Source: Otatea glauca
Taxonomy: Eukaryota > Streptophyta > Magnoliopsida > Poales > Poaceae
Assembly (NCBI GenBank): GCA_036346275.1
Contig: CM070719.1
Span: 19,137,185 to 19,201,184, forward strand
Direction of reading: 5' to 3'
Length of the DNA: 64,000 nucleotides
The notes beneath the pieces are model-generated. The model saw only the letters and a program-made list of their open reading frames with translations. It was not told the origin of the DNA and made no database searches. Each line of letters begins with the position of its first letter. The first letter of the stretch is position 1. Shown here in pieces: positions 54,856 to 64,000 of this stretch. The translations under genes and the position numbers were made by a program.

Positions 54856-54868
54856 TGCTCTGATACCA
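54856..54868 (-). other. Primer-binding site of the RIRE3/8-like element
   Basis: Plus strand tgctctgatacca is the complement of TGGTATCAGAGCA, a match to initiator Met-tRNA, four bases from the LTR. Confidence 0.82.
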
Positions 54869-54872
54869 CCTC

Positions 54873-57842
54873 TGTAAGGACCCGAATCCACTGATTCGAA
54901 CCCACTGTGTTTACCGCACTAGTCCCAGGATCAACGCTAGTGCACACAGCTTAACATTGGTACATATCACATCACACACAACGATAATAGAATAATAGTT
55001 CATTTATTGATATAGCTAAATGTATGATCTTATGACCAACTTACATTATTAAGCCACGCAGGGCAAGACTGAAAATATAAACTAATAATTAAGCAAATGA
55101 AAGTAGAAACGTAGATGGCTCATCACCACCACAGCAACCGACAAGGCTCGGACCCTAATGACTCGTGTCTTCTTGGACTTCATCTTCCAACACAGTGTAG
55201 ATTCTTCAACTGTTGATTATTGTTGTTTGGCAAGGGTGAGTACTTAAAGCACTCAACAAGTTGTGCATGTAATGCAATTCTATGTATCTATATGTAAGGT
55301 TTATTCCAATGGATGTGCTATCATGGCTATTTTGCAATAAGCAAGATTTATGAACAAATACAATAAATAGATTGTAAAGATCAGAAACAAATAACGATAA
55401 TAAATAAATTCAAGATTTCTCGGTAAACCAAGTTTCCAATCCTAAGTCAAATTCCATCTTCCACATGGCATTCCACCATCCCAACCAAGTTGTCCAATTT
55501 TTAAGCTAACCCTTAATCAGAATTCCGAGCGTTGCTCAATACATGAGCACGGCTATCCGAATAGTTTCACACTCTGCAGAGGTTATGCACTTTACCCACG
55601 TGATACAACCAAACACCACCAAGGCGAGTGATTATAACAAAGCCTTTACAATGCTCAATTAACTCGATACTACCCGCTAAGGATTCAACACTGGTGGACT
55701 GGTTACCACATCCGGGGCCCCTCTTGCGCCATGTGAATTACACCATAACTCGAACTCACACCGACCACGATAGTATCAAGATTAAGACATTACAAATTAC
55801 TCACCTAGGTGGCCCATACGGACATGTGGTTGCATGGTTGACTCAGTCAAAGGCTTGCAAGGTTAAGTCCTTAGTGTGATCGAGGCAAGACTTCCACATA
55901 CCCTCGCCCATCGTGCCCACCTTGGCATCCTCGCCTTGGCACTTGCCCCAATCTAAGTTATTATCACCCGCTTGATTACTACACCACGTGCCATCAACAA
56001 TTCAACATCGCTATGTGACATGATTCGCCACAACAACTCAATCTCATCGTGTGATCCCACATAGCACACAAGTTCATAACATTGTTCCATATTCCATTAA
56101 TCAAGATTAATTATCAAAGATTCTGGCACATGTGATGACGTGGCAAGGCTAAGCAACTATTACGGACTAAACCTCCAATGTTGATTATAATTATTAACCA
56201 ACTATATTAAACCAATCTAGGGTGACAATGGATCATGGCATACAATGACAAGGTAGGGTATAGATCAATCTGGTATATTAGCTAAGCCCAATCTAATTTG
56301 AAACAAATGTATATTTGAAATATATGCACTAGTGTAAATCAAACATAGCAATTTTATAAACATGGGTTCGACATGATCAAAGCACAACTTGCCTTGGAAT
56401 AGGTCCTGACCTTGATCTGAAGCTTGCTCTTGGGTTGCTAGGTCTTCCTCCGAAGCGTCGCACAATTCAACGTCTACGCGTACCGGAGAAGAAAAGCAAA
56501 TAAATACCAAAACAGAGAGCAAATGAAATCCAAAAATAAAATAAAATTCACCATTAAATAGATCTAAATTTTACAAATTTTTAGAAACTGGAATCACTCA
56601 AATCCGAGTTACGATGCAAAAGATATAGCCTTTTGAAATTTGAAATAAATCTCAAATCGTAAAATCGAAATTGAAATTAACAGATTTATTTTTATTCTAA
56701 AAAACTGATTACTGCGTCATCATGACGTCACGCTGGCGTCAGCGCTGGACTGAACCAATCAGGTGGCGACACGCGTCTCGGGCGTATGGACCCGGTCCAC
56801 GAACTCGCGCTGGCTCACAGTAGACTCGGCTCACGGCGCCTCGGCACCAGTGCCAACATGCGGCGACGCCCGATTGGTTGCGGCGACGGCGCAATCTGGT
56901 GCACCCAGATTCCATCGGACGGCTGCCGATCGATGCACACGCGGCAAGATCACGGGCACGGGTTTTAGATCCGACGGACGGCGGTTAAAGAAGGTTTTAC
57001 AGCTCACCGAGGACACGCGGCTGTATCTGAGACGTCGACGAAGATCCAACGGACCAAAGCTTCTCCGCTGCTAATGGCGTCGCCTGAGACAAAATTCGCC
57101 GGCGAAGAAGACGACGATACTCCGCGAGACGCTCCGGCGAGTTCTGGACGACGAGGTCTTGCGATTCTGATGTGGCGCGGAACGGGGAACTCAACGCACC
57201 CAAGGGCTCCTTAAATAGGCGGTCGGAGGAGCGTACGGGCGATAGACACGGACTTCGAGTCCACCGGAGACACGGCGGCGCGGCGGAAGAGTCCGAAACG
57301 GAGACGATAACCGGACACCCTACGATTTAAGATCAACGGCCAAGCATCGCTGCAACGTGGCACAATCCACGCCGATCCAAAGATCTAACGGCCCGAGAGT
57401 CTAGGGTTTCCTATACGCACCCAGTCGTCGGATGACGATCTAACGGCTGACGCTACGCTTCGAAGCTAGGCCATGGGCTGCACGAGCGGGCGGCTCACCA
57501 CGAGATGGGCTATGGCCCACCATCGCTCGAGTTTTTCCGAAGGTTTTTCAATTAAATTAATTCCAGAAATTCATTTAATTTGTTTTAGGCAATAAAATAA
57601 TCCGGAAAAAATCCAAGAAAAATCTCATAAATACTTTGAGACATTCTGGACTTAAATAAAATATTTTTGGCAAAACTTTATTTTAACTTTGCACTGATTT
57701 AAATACTTTTGAATAAAAAGCAATAAACTTGAAATAAGAATTAATTCAAATAAATCCAGAAAAATCCAAATAAATTCCAGAAAATCACAAATGCACAAAT
57801 AAGAAATAAAAACTTAATTAATTCAAATTTTGGGATGTTACA
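54873..57842 (-). repeat. 5' LTR of the RIRE3/8-like element (2,970 bp)
   Basis: Plus strand TGTAAGGACCCGAATCC ... GGGATGTTACA. The region 56700-57540 is GC-rich and includes the TATA complement cttaaatagg (57209-57218), so transcription starts near 57180 and runs leftward. Short frames in it are not genes. Confidence 0.82.
57209..57218 (-). promoter_or_regulatory. TATA-like box of the RIRE3/8-like LTR
   Basis: The minus strand reads gcctatttaaggag in otherwise GC-rich DNA, ~625 bp from the LTR's outer end. Confidence 0.4.
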
Positions 57843-57919
57843 CTGTAAGTCTCTTGTTTAATTCGTACTGTATATTCACGTACCCTTAAACTTAGTGTCT
57901 AACTTCTTTCTTATGTAGA

Positions 57920-58735
57920 ATGGAGACAATGACACTCAGAGCGGACTTAAATGAAATGGTAGGATTCCTCGGTACCGGCCTTCTCAACTGCAAACTTATT
58001 AAAGATCCATTGACAGAGAGAGAGATCGAGGAGTACGTACTAAAGGCGCTGCTAAAGTTACAAGACAAGACCTACGTACTTTTACCCTACAACTTTCAGT
58101 ACGTGTTTCCCTACCTACTAGTCAGTTTTATCATGTGCAACACCATGTCATGACTAATGGGCTTCTGCAGCTTTCATTGGATCCTTCTCGTCATTACGTT
58201 AGACGATAGCACGATCACTGTATTGGACTCAATGAGGAAACCGACAAACGATTACAAAGAAGTAATAGAATTGCTAGACAGGTGAACTCGGTTGTTGCGT
58301 TATTGTTCCCGTAATCTTTCATTCCATTGCACTTAATTGCACCTAATTAAGTTTAATGAGTATTCATAACCATACACAGTATGCATACAAAATACCGCAA
58401 GAAGAGCACGCAGATCGTCCATTCACGAAGTTCGAATAAAACCGATTTTCCGTGCCTAAGACAAACCGCAAGGAACAATTTATGTGCATACTACGTAATG
58501 ACACACATACACACGTCACATCGATGCGATCTGACTACAATGGCGAGATGGTATATCATTACATGTTGACTCCTACTTTTCTTTATAAAAACTACGACAC
58601 TAATTAATGCATCATTTTCTTCAATGACAATAGCGTGAAGCTCGGCACCAACACCTACTTGATGAATGGGTTGAAGCCCTTCGAGAGCAGATGGTCGGGT
58701 TCATCGCTCGAGAAGTGATCAAACCGAAGGCGAGT
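57920..58735 (+). pseudogene. Ulp1-like (C48) cysteine protease of a CACTA element
   Basis: Four exons with GT-AG introns. Exon to 58098 ends LLKLQDKTYVLLPYNF. Exon 58171-58281 reads FHWILLVITLDDSTITVLDS then NDYKEVIELLDR. Exon 58380-58550 reads TDFPCLRQTARNNLCAYYVM. Exon from 58634 reads REARHQHLLDEWVEALREQM and GFIAREVI. The His (FHW), Asp (LDS) and Cys (NLCAYY) of the Ulp1 triad are all visible. A frameshift in the third exon (near 58515, in an acac run) is needed to join the last exon. The N-terminal exons lie beyond the LTR insertion. The family cleaves SUMO or SUMO-like modifiers; its role in CACTA elements is not settled. Confidence 0.75.
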
Positions 58736-58739
58736 TTTA

Positions 58740-59106
58740 CGAGCCACACGCTACAACCAATCAAATGTGAACGATTGTCAATGAACAATGTAATAATTAA
58801 AAATTACGATGAATTATCAGATTTCAATTATGCTTTACAAATACTTCATTAATATTGTCATGATTAAATGAGTATTCGTATTCAATGTTAAATATTATGA
58901 TGATTTAATATATTTGAACTATTCTTTACCAAGACTTCATTAATATTGCGCATAACATATACCGCATGTAATAAATATATTGTGCAATATATATATAGTA
59001 CAATTACATCATACATATAATACAAAAAAATTATGTAACCGGTTTTGGGGATAATATGGCAATCGTATTTATCACTGCGGGTTTTAGAGAAATAATCGCG
59101 TGATAA
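58740..59106. other. A/T-rich 3' stretch of CACTA A
   Basis: No gene seen between the protease remnant and the subterminal repeats. Confidence 0.5.
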
Positions 59107-59451
59107 CACCTTATCACTGCCGGTTCGAAAATATTAAGTGGCAGTGATATGGATTATCACTACCGGTTGAAAAATAACAACCGGCAGTGATAATGTGTTA
59201 TCACTGCCGGTTGAAAAATAACAACCGGCAGTGATAAGTTCTTATCACTGCCGGTTATGGATAAAAATACGGCAGTGATAAGCCTTATCACTGCCGGTTG
59301 TATAATATAAACCGGCAGTGATATTATTATCACTGTCGGTTGAAGAACCGGCAGTGATAGTCCCGACTATCACTGCCAGTTAGGGAGTGCCGGGTCAACA
59401 TCCGGCAGTGATGCTGATGTTGATCCGGCAGTGATGTCCTTTTCTGTAGTG
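59107..59451. repeat. Subterminal repeats and 3' terminus of CACTA A
   Basis: At least ten copies of atcactgccggtt or its complement aaccggcagtgat, arranged mostly as inverted pairs with 5-15 bp loops, then the terminus tttctgtagtg (59441-59451). Such arrays bind the DNA-binding transposition protein in En/Spm-type elements. Confidence 0.85.
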
Positions 59452-59493
59452 GTGAGAATAGCAAATTATTATTAAATAATAGCGACAGAACTT

Positions 59494-60687
59494 CACTAGT
59501 ACAGAAAACCTTATCACAGACGGTTCAAAAAACCCATCACAGACAATTTTGTGAACCATCTGTAATCATATGTTAGTGATAATGATGACTCATCACAGAC
59601 GGTTTATGAACTGTATGTGAAAAACATACCACAGACGTTTTTTATTGTGAACTGTCTGTGATAAGTAGATATCACAGATGGTTCTCAAAACCATCTGTGA
59701 TATGATTTGTATCACAGTCGGTTTTTTCTAAAGAACCGTTTGTGATGTTATTTTTCATTAATATACTTTTTCTGTTTACTAGCTAGCCTCACGAAATACT
59801 AGTCGTGCCCTCTGAAACAAGCAGATTACATATTACATCCATATTATCACATCCATTTCTGACATCCACTAAGATTACGTATTATTACACTACCTAGAGC
59901 ACATCCATTTCAGAAATCAAGTCAGATTACATATTACACCAGGTACATCACATCCTTTACTTTCAAAAATTAACTCAAATATATTAACAATTGAATGCAC
60001 AAGTACAATTAAGAAATCCACATCATTTGTTTCACAAAGTAGCCAAAGTGGTAATTCAGAAATAACACAACCCCTCAAGTTTGGCAAAGTGGAACTCGCA
60101 TTTTGGATTTATGACCTGACTCAGCAAGGAGTAACAGAGTTGTTCTCAAATTCCGATCAGATCGGTCTGTTTCCAACGTAGTTGTAACATGATTGGTCTT
60201 GTTTATACTGAGGAAGAGTTGCATGTTGTAACAAATGTAAAATTCACATAGGTTATTTCCCTTTTCCTGATGGTGGCACTGCAAATATAGAATTGGTTAG
60301 TTCAAGATGAGTTATTACGGAGTGTGATATAGGATTATTGTGTACTAGTGGGTACCGGAAACTTAAAATAGTGCTTCAGTTTCTCCCCGTCCTTGCCAGA
60401 AGGCCCTCCACGATCTTTGCACACTTTGAATGACCTACGTGATTCCAAAAAGTTAGCCTCAAACATTCTAGGAGCAACGTACACCTTGAACAATCTACAA
60501 GATCATGTTATTTATGGAGAAAGCATGATTACCTGTTGAGTAATTTTGCAACAGGATTCAAGTCGTGGCTACTGCTCTGTAAGGAATCAAGGTACATAAC
60601 CTGGTTCTTTCTTAGGTGACTTATAATTAGAATCTAATGAAACCTACACAGGTATGTCACCATGATCATTCAACCTAAATTTGAGTT
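59494..60687 (+). mobile_element. CACTA-type element B, 5' end
   Basis: Starts cactagtacagaaaac and continues with inverted copies of atcacagacggtt (59508-59750). The interior (59760-60687) has no matching 3' end before element C starts, so B is truncated or was entered by C. 59760-60330 shows nothing recognisable. Confidence 0.6.
60335..60493 (-). pseudogene. Possible exon of unknown function
   Basis: After an acceptor-like ttgtag the minus strand is open for ~52 codons: LFKVYVAPRMFEANFLES, RRSFKVCKDRGGPSGKDG and EKLKHYFKFP to a TAA at 60335. The composition looks like real coding sequence but I recognise no family. It may be an exon of CACTA B. Confidence 0.3.
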
Positions 60688-61036
60688 CACTACTACAGAA
60701 AGGGTTATATTAGACTCTTCATCACTGACGGTTTGTAGATAAAACCGTCAGTGATATGCATGCATCTCCTGATAGACAGTTTTCTCCAAAAACCGTCAGT
60801 GATGAGGTTCACATCACTGTCGTTTTTTTGGCTAAAACCACCTGTGATGACATGCATGCACATCACTGATGGGTTTATCCAAAATCAGTCAGTGATTATA
60901 CTTAATATCACTAATGGTTTTATCCAAAAACCGTTTGTAAAGCATTGCAGATGGTTCTTGCCATGATCCTTTTCGTGATAAGTTGATATCATAGACGGTT
61001 TGTGGTAAGAACCGTCTGTGATATCTCAGCCGGGCA

Positions 61037-61046
61037 CTATAAGTAG
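61037..61046 (+). promoter_or_regulatory. TATA-like box in CACTA C
   Basis: ctataagtag follows the subterminal repeats and is followed by a long C/T-rich leader (ccctcgccctc units, 61050-61140), then an ATG at 61148. Confidence 0.4.
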
Positions 61047-61147
61047 CTTCTCCCTCACCCTCGCCCTCGCCCTCGGCCCTCTCAGCTTCTCGATCTCCCT
61101 CGCCCTCTCGGCTTCTCAGTCGCCCTCACCCTAGCCCTCTCGCCGAC

Positions 61148-61432
61148 GTGCCAATGCGGCTACTCATCAACCTCCTCCTCCTCCTCCTCTCCGACCTCTC
61201 CTTGCACTCCTCCACCAAAACCCTAGCGGATGAGGCGGCGGATGTGACGGCGGTGGACGGGGAGACTCGGCAGGCAGGGGATGCAGCGTCGGTGGAGGGG
61301 GATGCGGCGACAGTGGAGGGGGATGTGGAGACAGGTGTAGGTGGATGCTGTGTATGTGTGTATATGTGTGTATGCTTTGTGGGTGGATGTGGCCACACTC
61401 TTCGTCATCAGACGATTGCCGCAGTATCGTAA
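61148..61432 (+). CDS. Small ORF at the 5' end of CACTA C
   Basis: Begins MPMRLLINLLLLLLSD, a hydrophobic stretch like a signal peptide, then an acidic part with an imperfect repeat (DAASVEGDAATVEGD), then CCVCVYMCVCF over a GT-rich microsatellite. No family recognised. The position, one TATA and leader inside the CACTA end, suggests a first exon; the end near 61432 is probably read-through into an intron. Confidence 0.3.
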   Translation: MPMRLLINLLLLLLSDLSLHSSTKTLADEAADVTAVDGETRQAGDAASVEGDAATVEGDVETGVGGCCVCVYMCVCFVGGCGHTLRHQTIAAVS

Positions 61433-61441
61433 GCATGAGTG

Positions 61442-64000
61442 TAAAGCCCCCATTTTTGATAATAAATATCAATCATGGGCTCCCTGTGCACACAGTACTA
61501 GTCCCATGATCAGTGGCTAGCACGCACAGATTACAAATTGAAATCACATCCATACACAATAATATTACATATGCTAAGCGTCTTGTAATTACACAGTATT
61601 ATTAATACAAGCCAAAAGCTTGAAAAGCAGCAGCGGAAACTTTATTTCTCTTGTAGTATGCCCATTCACCCTCAGGCAACAGGCAAGGTAAAGCCTTAGA
61701 AAACATCGTCATCATAACCCCCGAATCCTTAATCGTCGTAAAGATCATTGGGTATTCGATATCTTCACCTAACACAATATTGATAGCAAGATTGAGTACA
61801 TTGTGTACTCAGCAAGTCTTATAGTATATCACAAATGCAATTATAAGTAAATGCAAGACATAGCAATGGAATGGTTTCTATAGTTGTTTTTGCATTGGCA
61901 AAATAAAGCATAAGCACATATTAGATTGCAATCGAAGTTTGTAAAGAAGAATCTTACTATAATGAGCAAGTATGAATTTAGCGTAAACCAATAATCATAT
62001 CACAGTCTATCCGACTGACGTAATTCATTCCCATGTCATCCCCTGACATGAATCAAGCATATCACAAAACACCATTTTCCCGTCAAATCATTTTGGAAAT
62101 ATTAAAACTCTAACCATGAGATGACTTTACCAAGTGCCTTTAACCGTAGGCGCGGCTAATTAATTAGATTTACACTCTGCAGAGGTGTACAGCTTTACCC
62201 ACAAGAAATGATCTGCCACTTTTGCCAGGCTAGTTGACACTCTTCCTTTGGGGTGTCGGCATGGTGATCATGACATAACTGTTACATTGTTTAAGCCTAA
62301 CTTTGCACCAACCCGATGACATTAAATCCTTATTATGGAGAAGGAACATGACAGTGAATCCCTGTCATTTAAAGTGGTAATACAAGCAGTAAATCCCTGC
62401 ATTAAAGGTAGTAAATCCCTGCGATAAGGGTTCCTTCCCATATTAAGGCGTACATCGTTATACCGATATGCATTTACCCACAACGAAGTGTGGAAGCCCC
62501 TCATAAGCAAACCTAGAAAGGATTGCTCATACTATCTCCCGCCTACCAATGTGCAAAGCCAGACCTAAGCAACTTAATAGGTTAAGGCTGCCCCATCCCA
62601 GCACTTGTGGTTGCACAGAATTCTTGGCTTGAAAACAACCCATAGCTCGATCCTTAATTTGACACAGGCAATACTCCACCGTATACTACGTACAAGTCTA
62701 ACCCTTGCACAACCGGCTATTGCTAATAATTGCCCGCATCTAAACCATAGTTTATTTTGGGGTTTTTAGTCAAAATACCCACAATTGACATTATGTCATA
62801 ACCAACCTTTTTCAATTCTCAAGAATCAATTTTGATCGAATCATACTCAACGTTGGTTCTAAAGCATGGCTAAGCATGGTTAATATTCGCATATACCCAA
62901 GTCGACATTAAGTATTGTCTAACCCATTTCTATGGTTATCAAGGTTCACACATTCATACTTATCAAGGAAGTTCCATGAACCATCAGGCATAGCTACCAA
63001 TATTCCAACATAGCATTTTTATGACAAGTACGCATATGCATAATAGTTTTGCAATCATTGAAAGTAAATATTTGAAGTATTAGGATCAAAAATGATCAAG
63101 GGGTGCTTGCCTTGCTGATCGCAGTCAGGAATAAAGTCCGGATCGTCGACGAGGTCGTCGTCTGCTAATTCAGGTTCGTCGGAATCTACTCGTCGACCAT
63201 CAAGAATAACATACAACAAAAAGCAACAACTATAAGGGCACAAAGAAGACATACAGAAAATCAAATAAAACATGCTATAACAAACAGTCACATGTTCTTT
63301 TATAGATTATTTATTCTCGTTTTACGAATTCAAGAGGCTAAAATTATGTATTCTTGTATTTATCATTTCGAATTATAGATGCTAAAATTATTTGAAGAAG
63401 AAAGATTTGTCTTATGGTGATATCGTAAAATAGTCTATGGTTTATAGGATTTAGATGCAAAGCAATGTATTTAAGGACTTTTGAATTAAACATTATTATT
63501 AAATTTCTAACTACCATATTATTGGGCTTAGCACATTAAGTGACCTACCTCATTTTTATGTCTAATTGCTAGTTGCAAGCAAGGTCTCAATGAACACATC
63601 CATATATATATGTATATACATATATACTTTTCATACTAAATTTCATCCTATTTGCATAGTTCATTATTAGTTCAATATTTTTACCAAGGTTGACATTATT
63701 CTGCCATTATTCTTGAAAAGAAATACATATAACAAATTACTAAAACTATTTTCTTAATCATTAATCATTATAGCATAGTTACCAATAATATTAACCTTCA
63801 ATAGAAAAGACATAGAACAATTAGTTTTCCAAATAGTTTTATAGAAATTAGTTCATAACAGAATAAAGCTCTTAATAAAATTGGTTCCAAACAATATTAA
63901 CCTTATTTACAAAATTTTCATACTTAGTCTATTTTCATATGTGCTATTCACCTTTATATTAAAATATTTTTCCGAAATAGCTTTTAAGAATATTTTTGCA
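61442..64000 (-). repeat. Second RIRE3/8-like LTR, truncated by the window end
   Basis: Plus strand TGTAAAGCCCCC start. Shared landmarks with the LTR at 54873 in the same order: gtgcacacag near the start, ctctgcagaggt(g) followed by tttacccac (55574 and 62173), and a cttgcctt region followed by A/T-rich DNA (56390 and 63105). No primer-binding site precedes it, so this is the outer edge: the left (3') LTR of a minus-strand element or a solo LTR. Short frames inside are not genes. Confidence 0.68.

Larger units (their letters stand above)
53452..57842 (-). mobile_element. RIRE3/RIRE8-like gypsy element, 5' end
   Basis: Minus strand: 2,970 bp 5' LTR, Met-tRNA primer-binding site, an ORF upstream of gag, and the start of gag, then the gap. 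An extra ORF0 before gag and LTRs near 3 kb are known from rice RIRE3 and RIRE8. It inserted into a CACTA element (right flank). Confidence 0.7.
57843..59451 (+). mobile_element. CACTA-type transposon A, 3' part
   Basis: A Ulp1-like protease remnant followed by an A/T-rich stretch, dense subterminal repeats and the terminus ttttctgtagtg (complement of CACTACAGAAAA). The left part was interrupted by the gypsy LTR that ends at 57842. CACTA elements in grasses often carry an Ulp1-like (C48) gene next to the transposase genes. Confidence 0.8.
60688..61441 (+). mobile_element. CACTA-type element C, 5' end
   Basis: Starts cactactacagaaaggg and carries inverted copies of atcactgacggtt (60720-60950) plus a pair with the agacggttt / aaccgtct form of element B (60975-61022). 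It then passes into a promoter-like and coding-like segment and is cut by an LTR at 61442. Confidence 0.65.

Noticed and set aside
56763..57203. Gene in the GC-rich part of the 2,970 bp LTR
   Set aside because: Several short frames on both strands overlap, and the region lies inside a clearly bounded LTR.
59107..59440. CRISPR-like array
   Set aside because: The repeats are short inverted pairs with loops of variable size beside a CACTA terminus in a plant genome, not direct repeats with uniform spacers.
61126..61398. Minus-strand ORF opposite the CACTA C ORF
   Set aside because: It is Pro/Thr/Ser/Arg-rich text from the complement of repeats and of the GT-rich run, without start context or conserved motifs.

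Overview
The window looks like intergenic DNA of a large plant genome, most likely a grass. It is almost entirely transposable elements nested in one another: Ty3/gypsy elements of the Tat and RIRE3/RIRE8-like types, large copia elements with ~1.7 kb LTRs and a long coiled-coil gag, a LINE, CACTA elements and a hAT-like element. The only recognisable host-gene material is a decayed mitochondrial porin (VDAC) fragment and a possible first exon. I saw no intact host gene, rRNA, tRNA or CRISPR array; tRNA absence was not tested computationally. The grass assignment is inferred from repeat types and GC-rich gene-like pieces, and the species cannot be named.

Layout. 1-6429: 3' part of a Tat gypsy element (+) with RNase H, second RNase H, integrase and 3' LTR. 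Between integrase and LTR lies an antisense gene with a plant-mobile-domain-like protein, its own TATA box and what look like four in-phase exons. 6430-8744: a LINE on the minus strand, cut by that LTR just after its YADD motif. 8745-29137: a decayed copia element (-). Its right LTR was entered by a second copia (19222-28656, TSD catct/catat), whose own right LTR was entered by an inverted solo LTR of the same family (26844-28487, perfect TSD aaaat). 29138-31679: old LTR debris and a ~460 bp foldback. 31680-36463: a third member of the copia family, collapsed by deletion but still flanked by atata.

36464-39881 is the gene-like island: GC-rich DNA with a 737 bp hAT-like insertion (perfect 8 bp TSD), a possible first exon, an 87 bp tandem duplication and the VDAC relic on the minus strand. 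39882-45834 holds copia sequences on the plus strand whose 5' and 3' LTRs do not match, so it is probably two elements fused. 47671-53351 is a second Tat gypsy element (+), with LTR, gag, protease, RT and both RNases H, running into a 100-N assembly gap inside its integrase. 53452-57842 is the 5' end of a RIRE3/RIRE8-like gypsy element (-) with a 2,970 bp LTR, an ORF0 and the start of gag. 57843-61441 holds parts of three CACTA-type elements, one with a Ulp1-like protease remnant. 61442 to the window end is an LTR related to the 2,970 bp one.

Nearly all coding regions carry frameshifts or stops. The points most worth following are the antisense intron-bearing gene inside the Tat element, the heavy enrichment of GCCGAT/ATCGGC across that whole element and nowhere next to it, and the deletion-bearing copia elements that still show clean insertion signatures.
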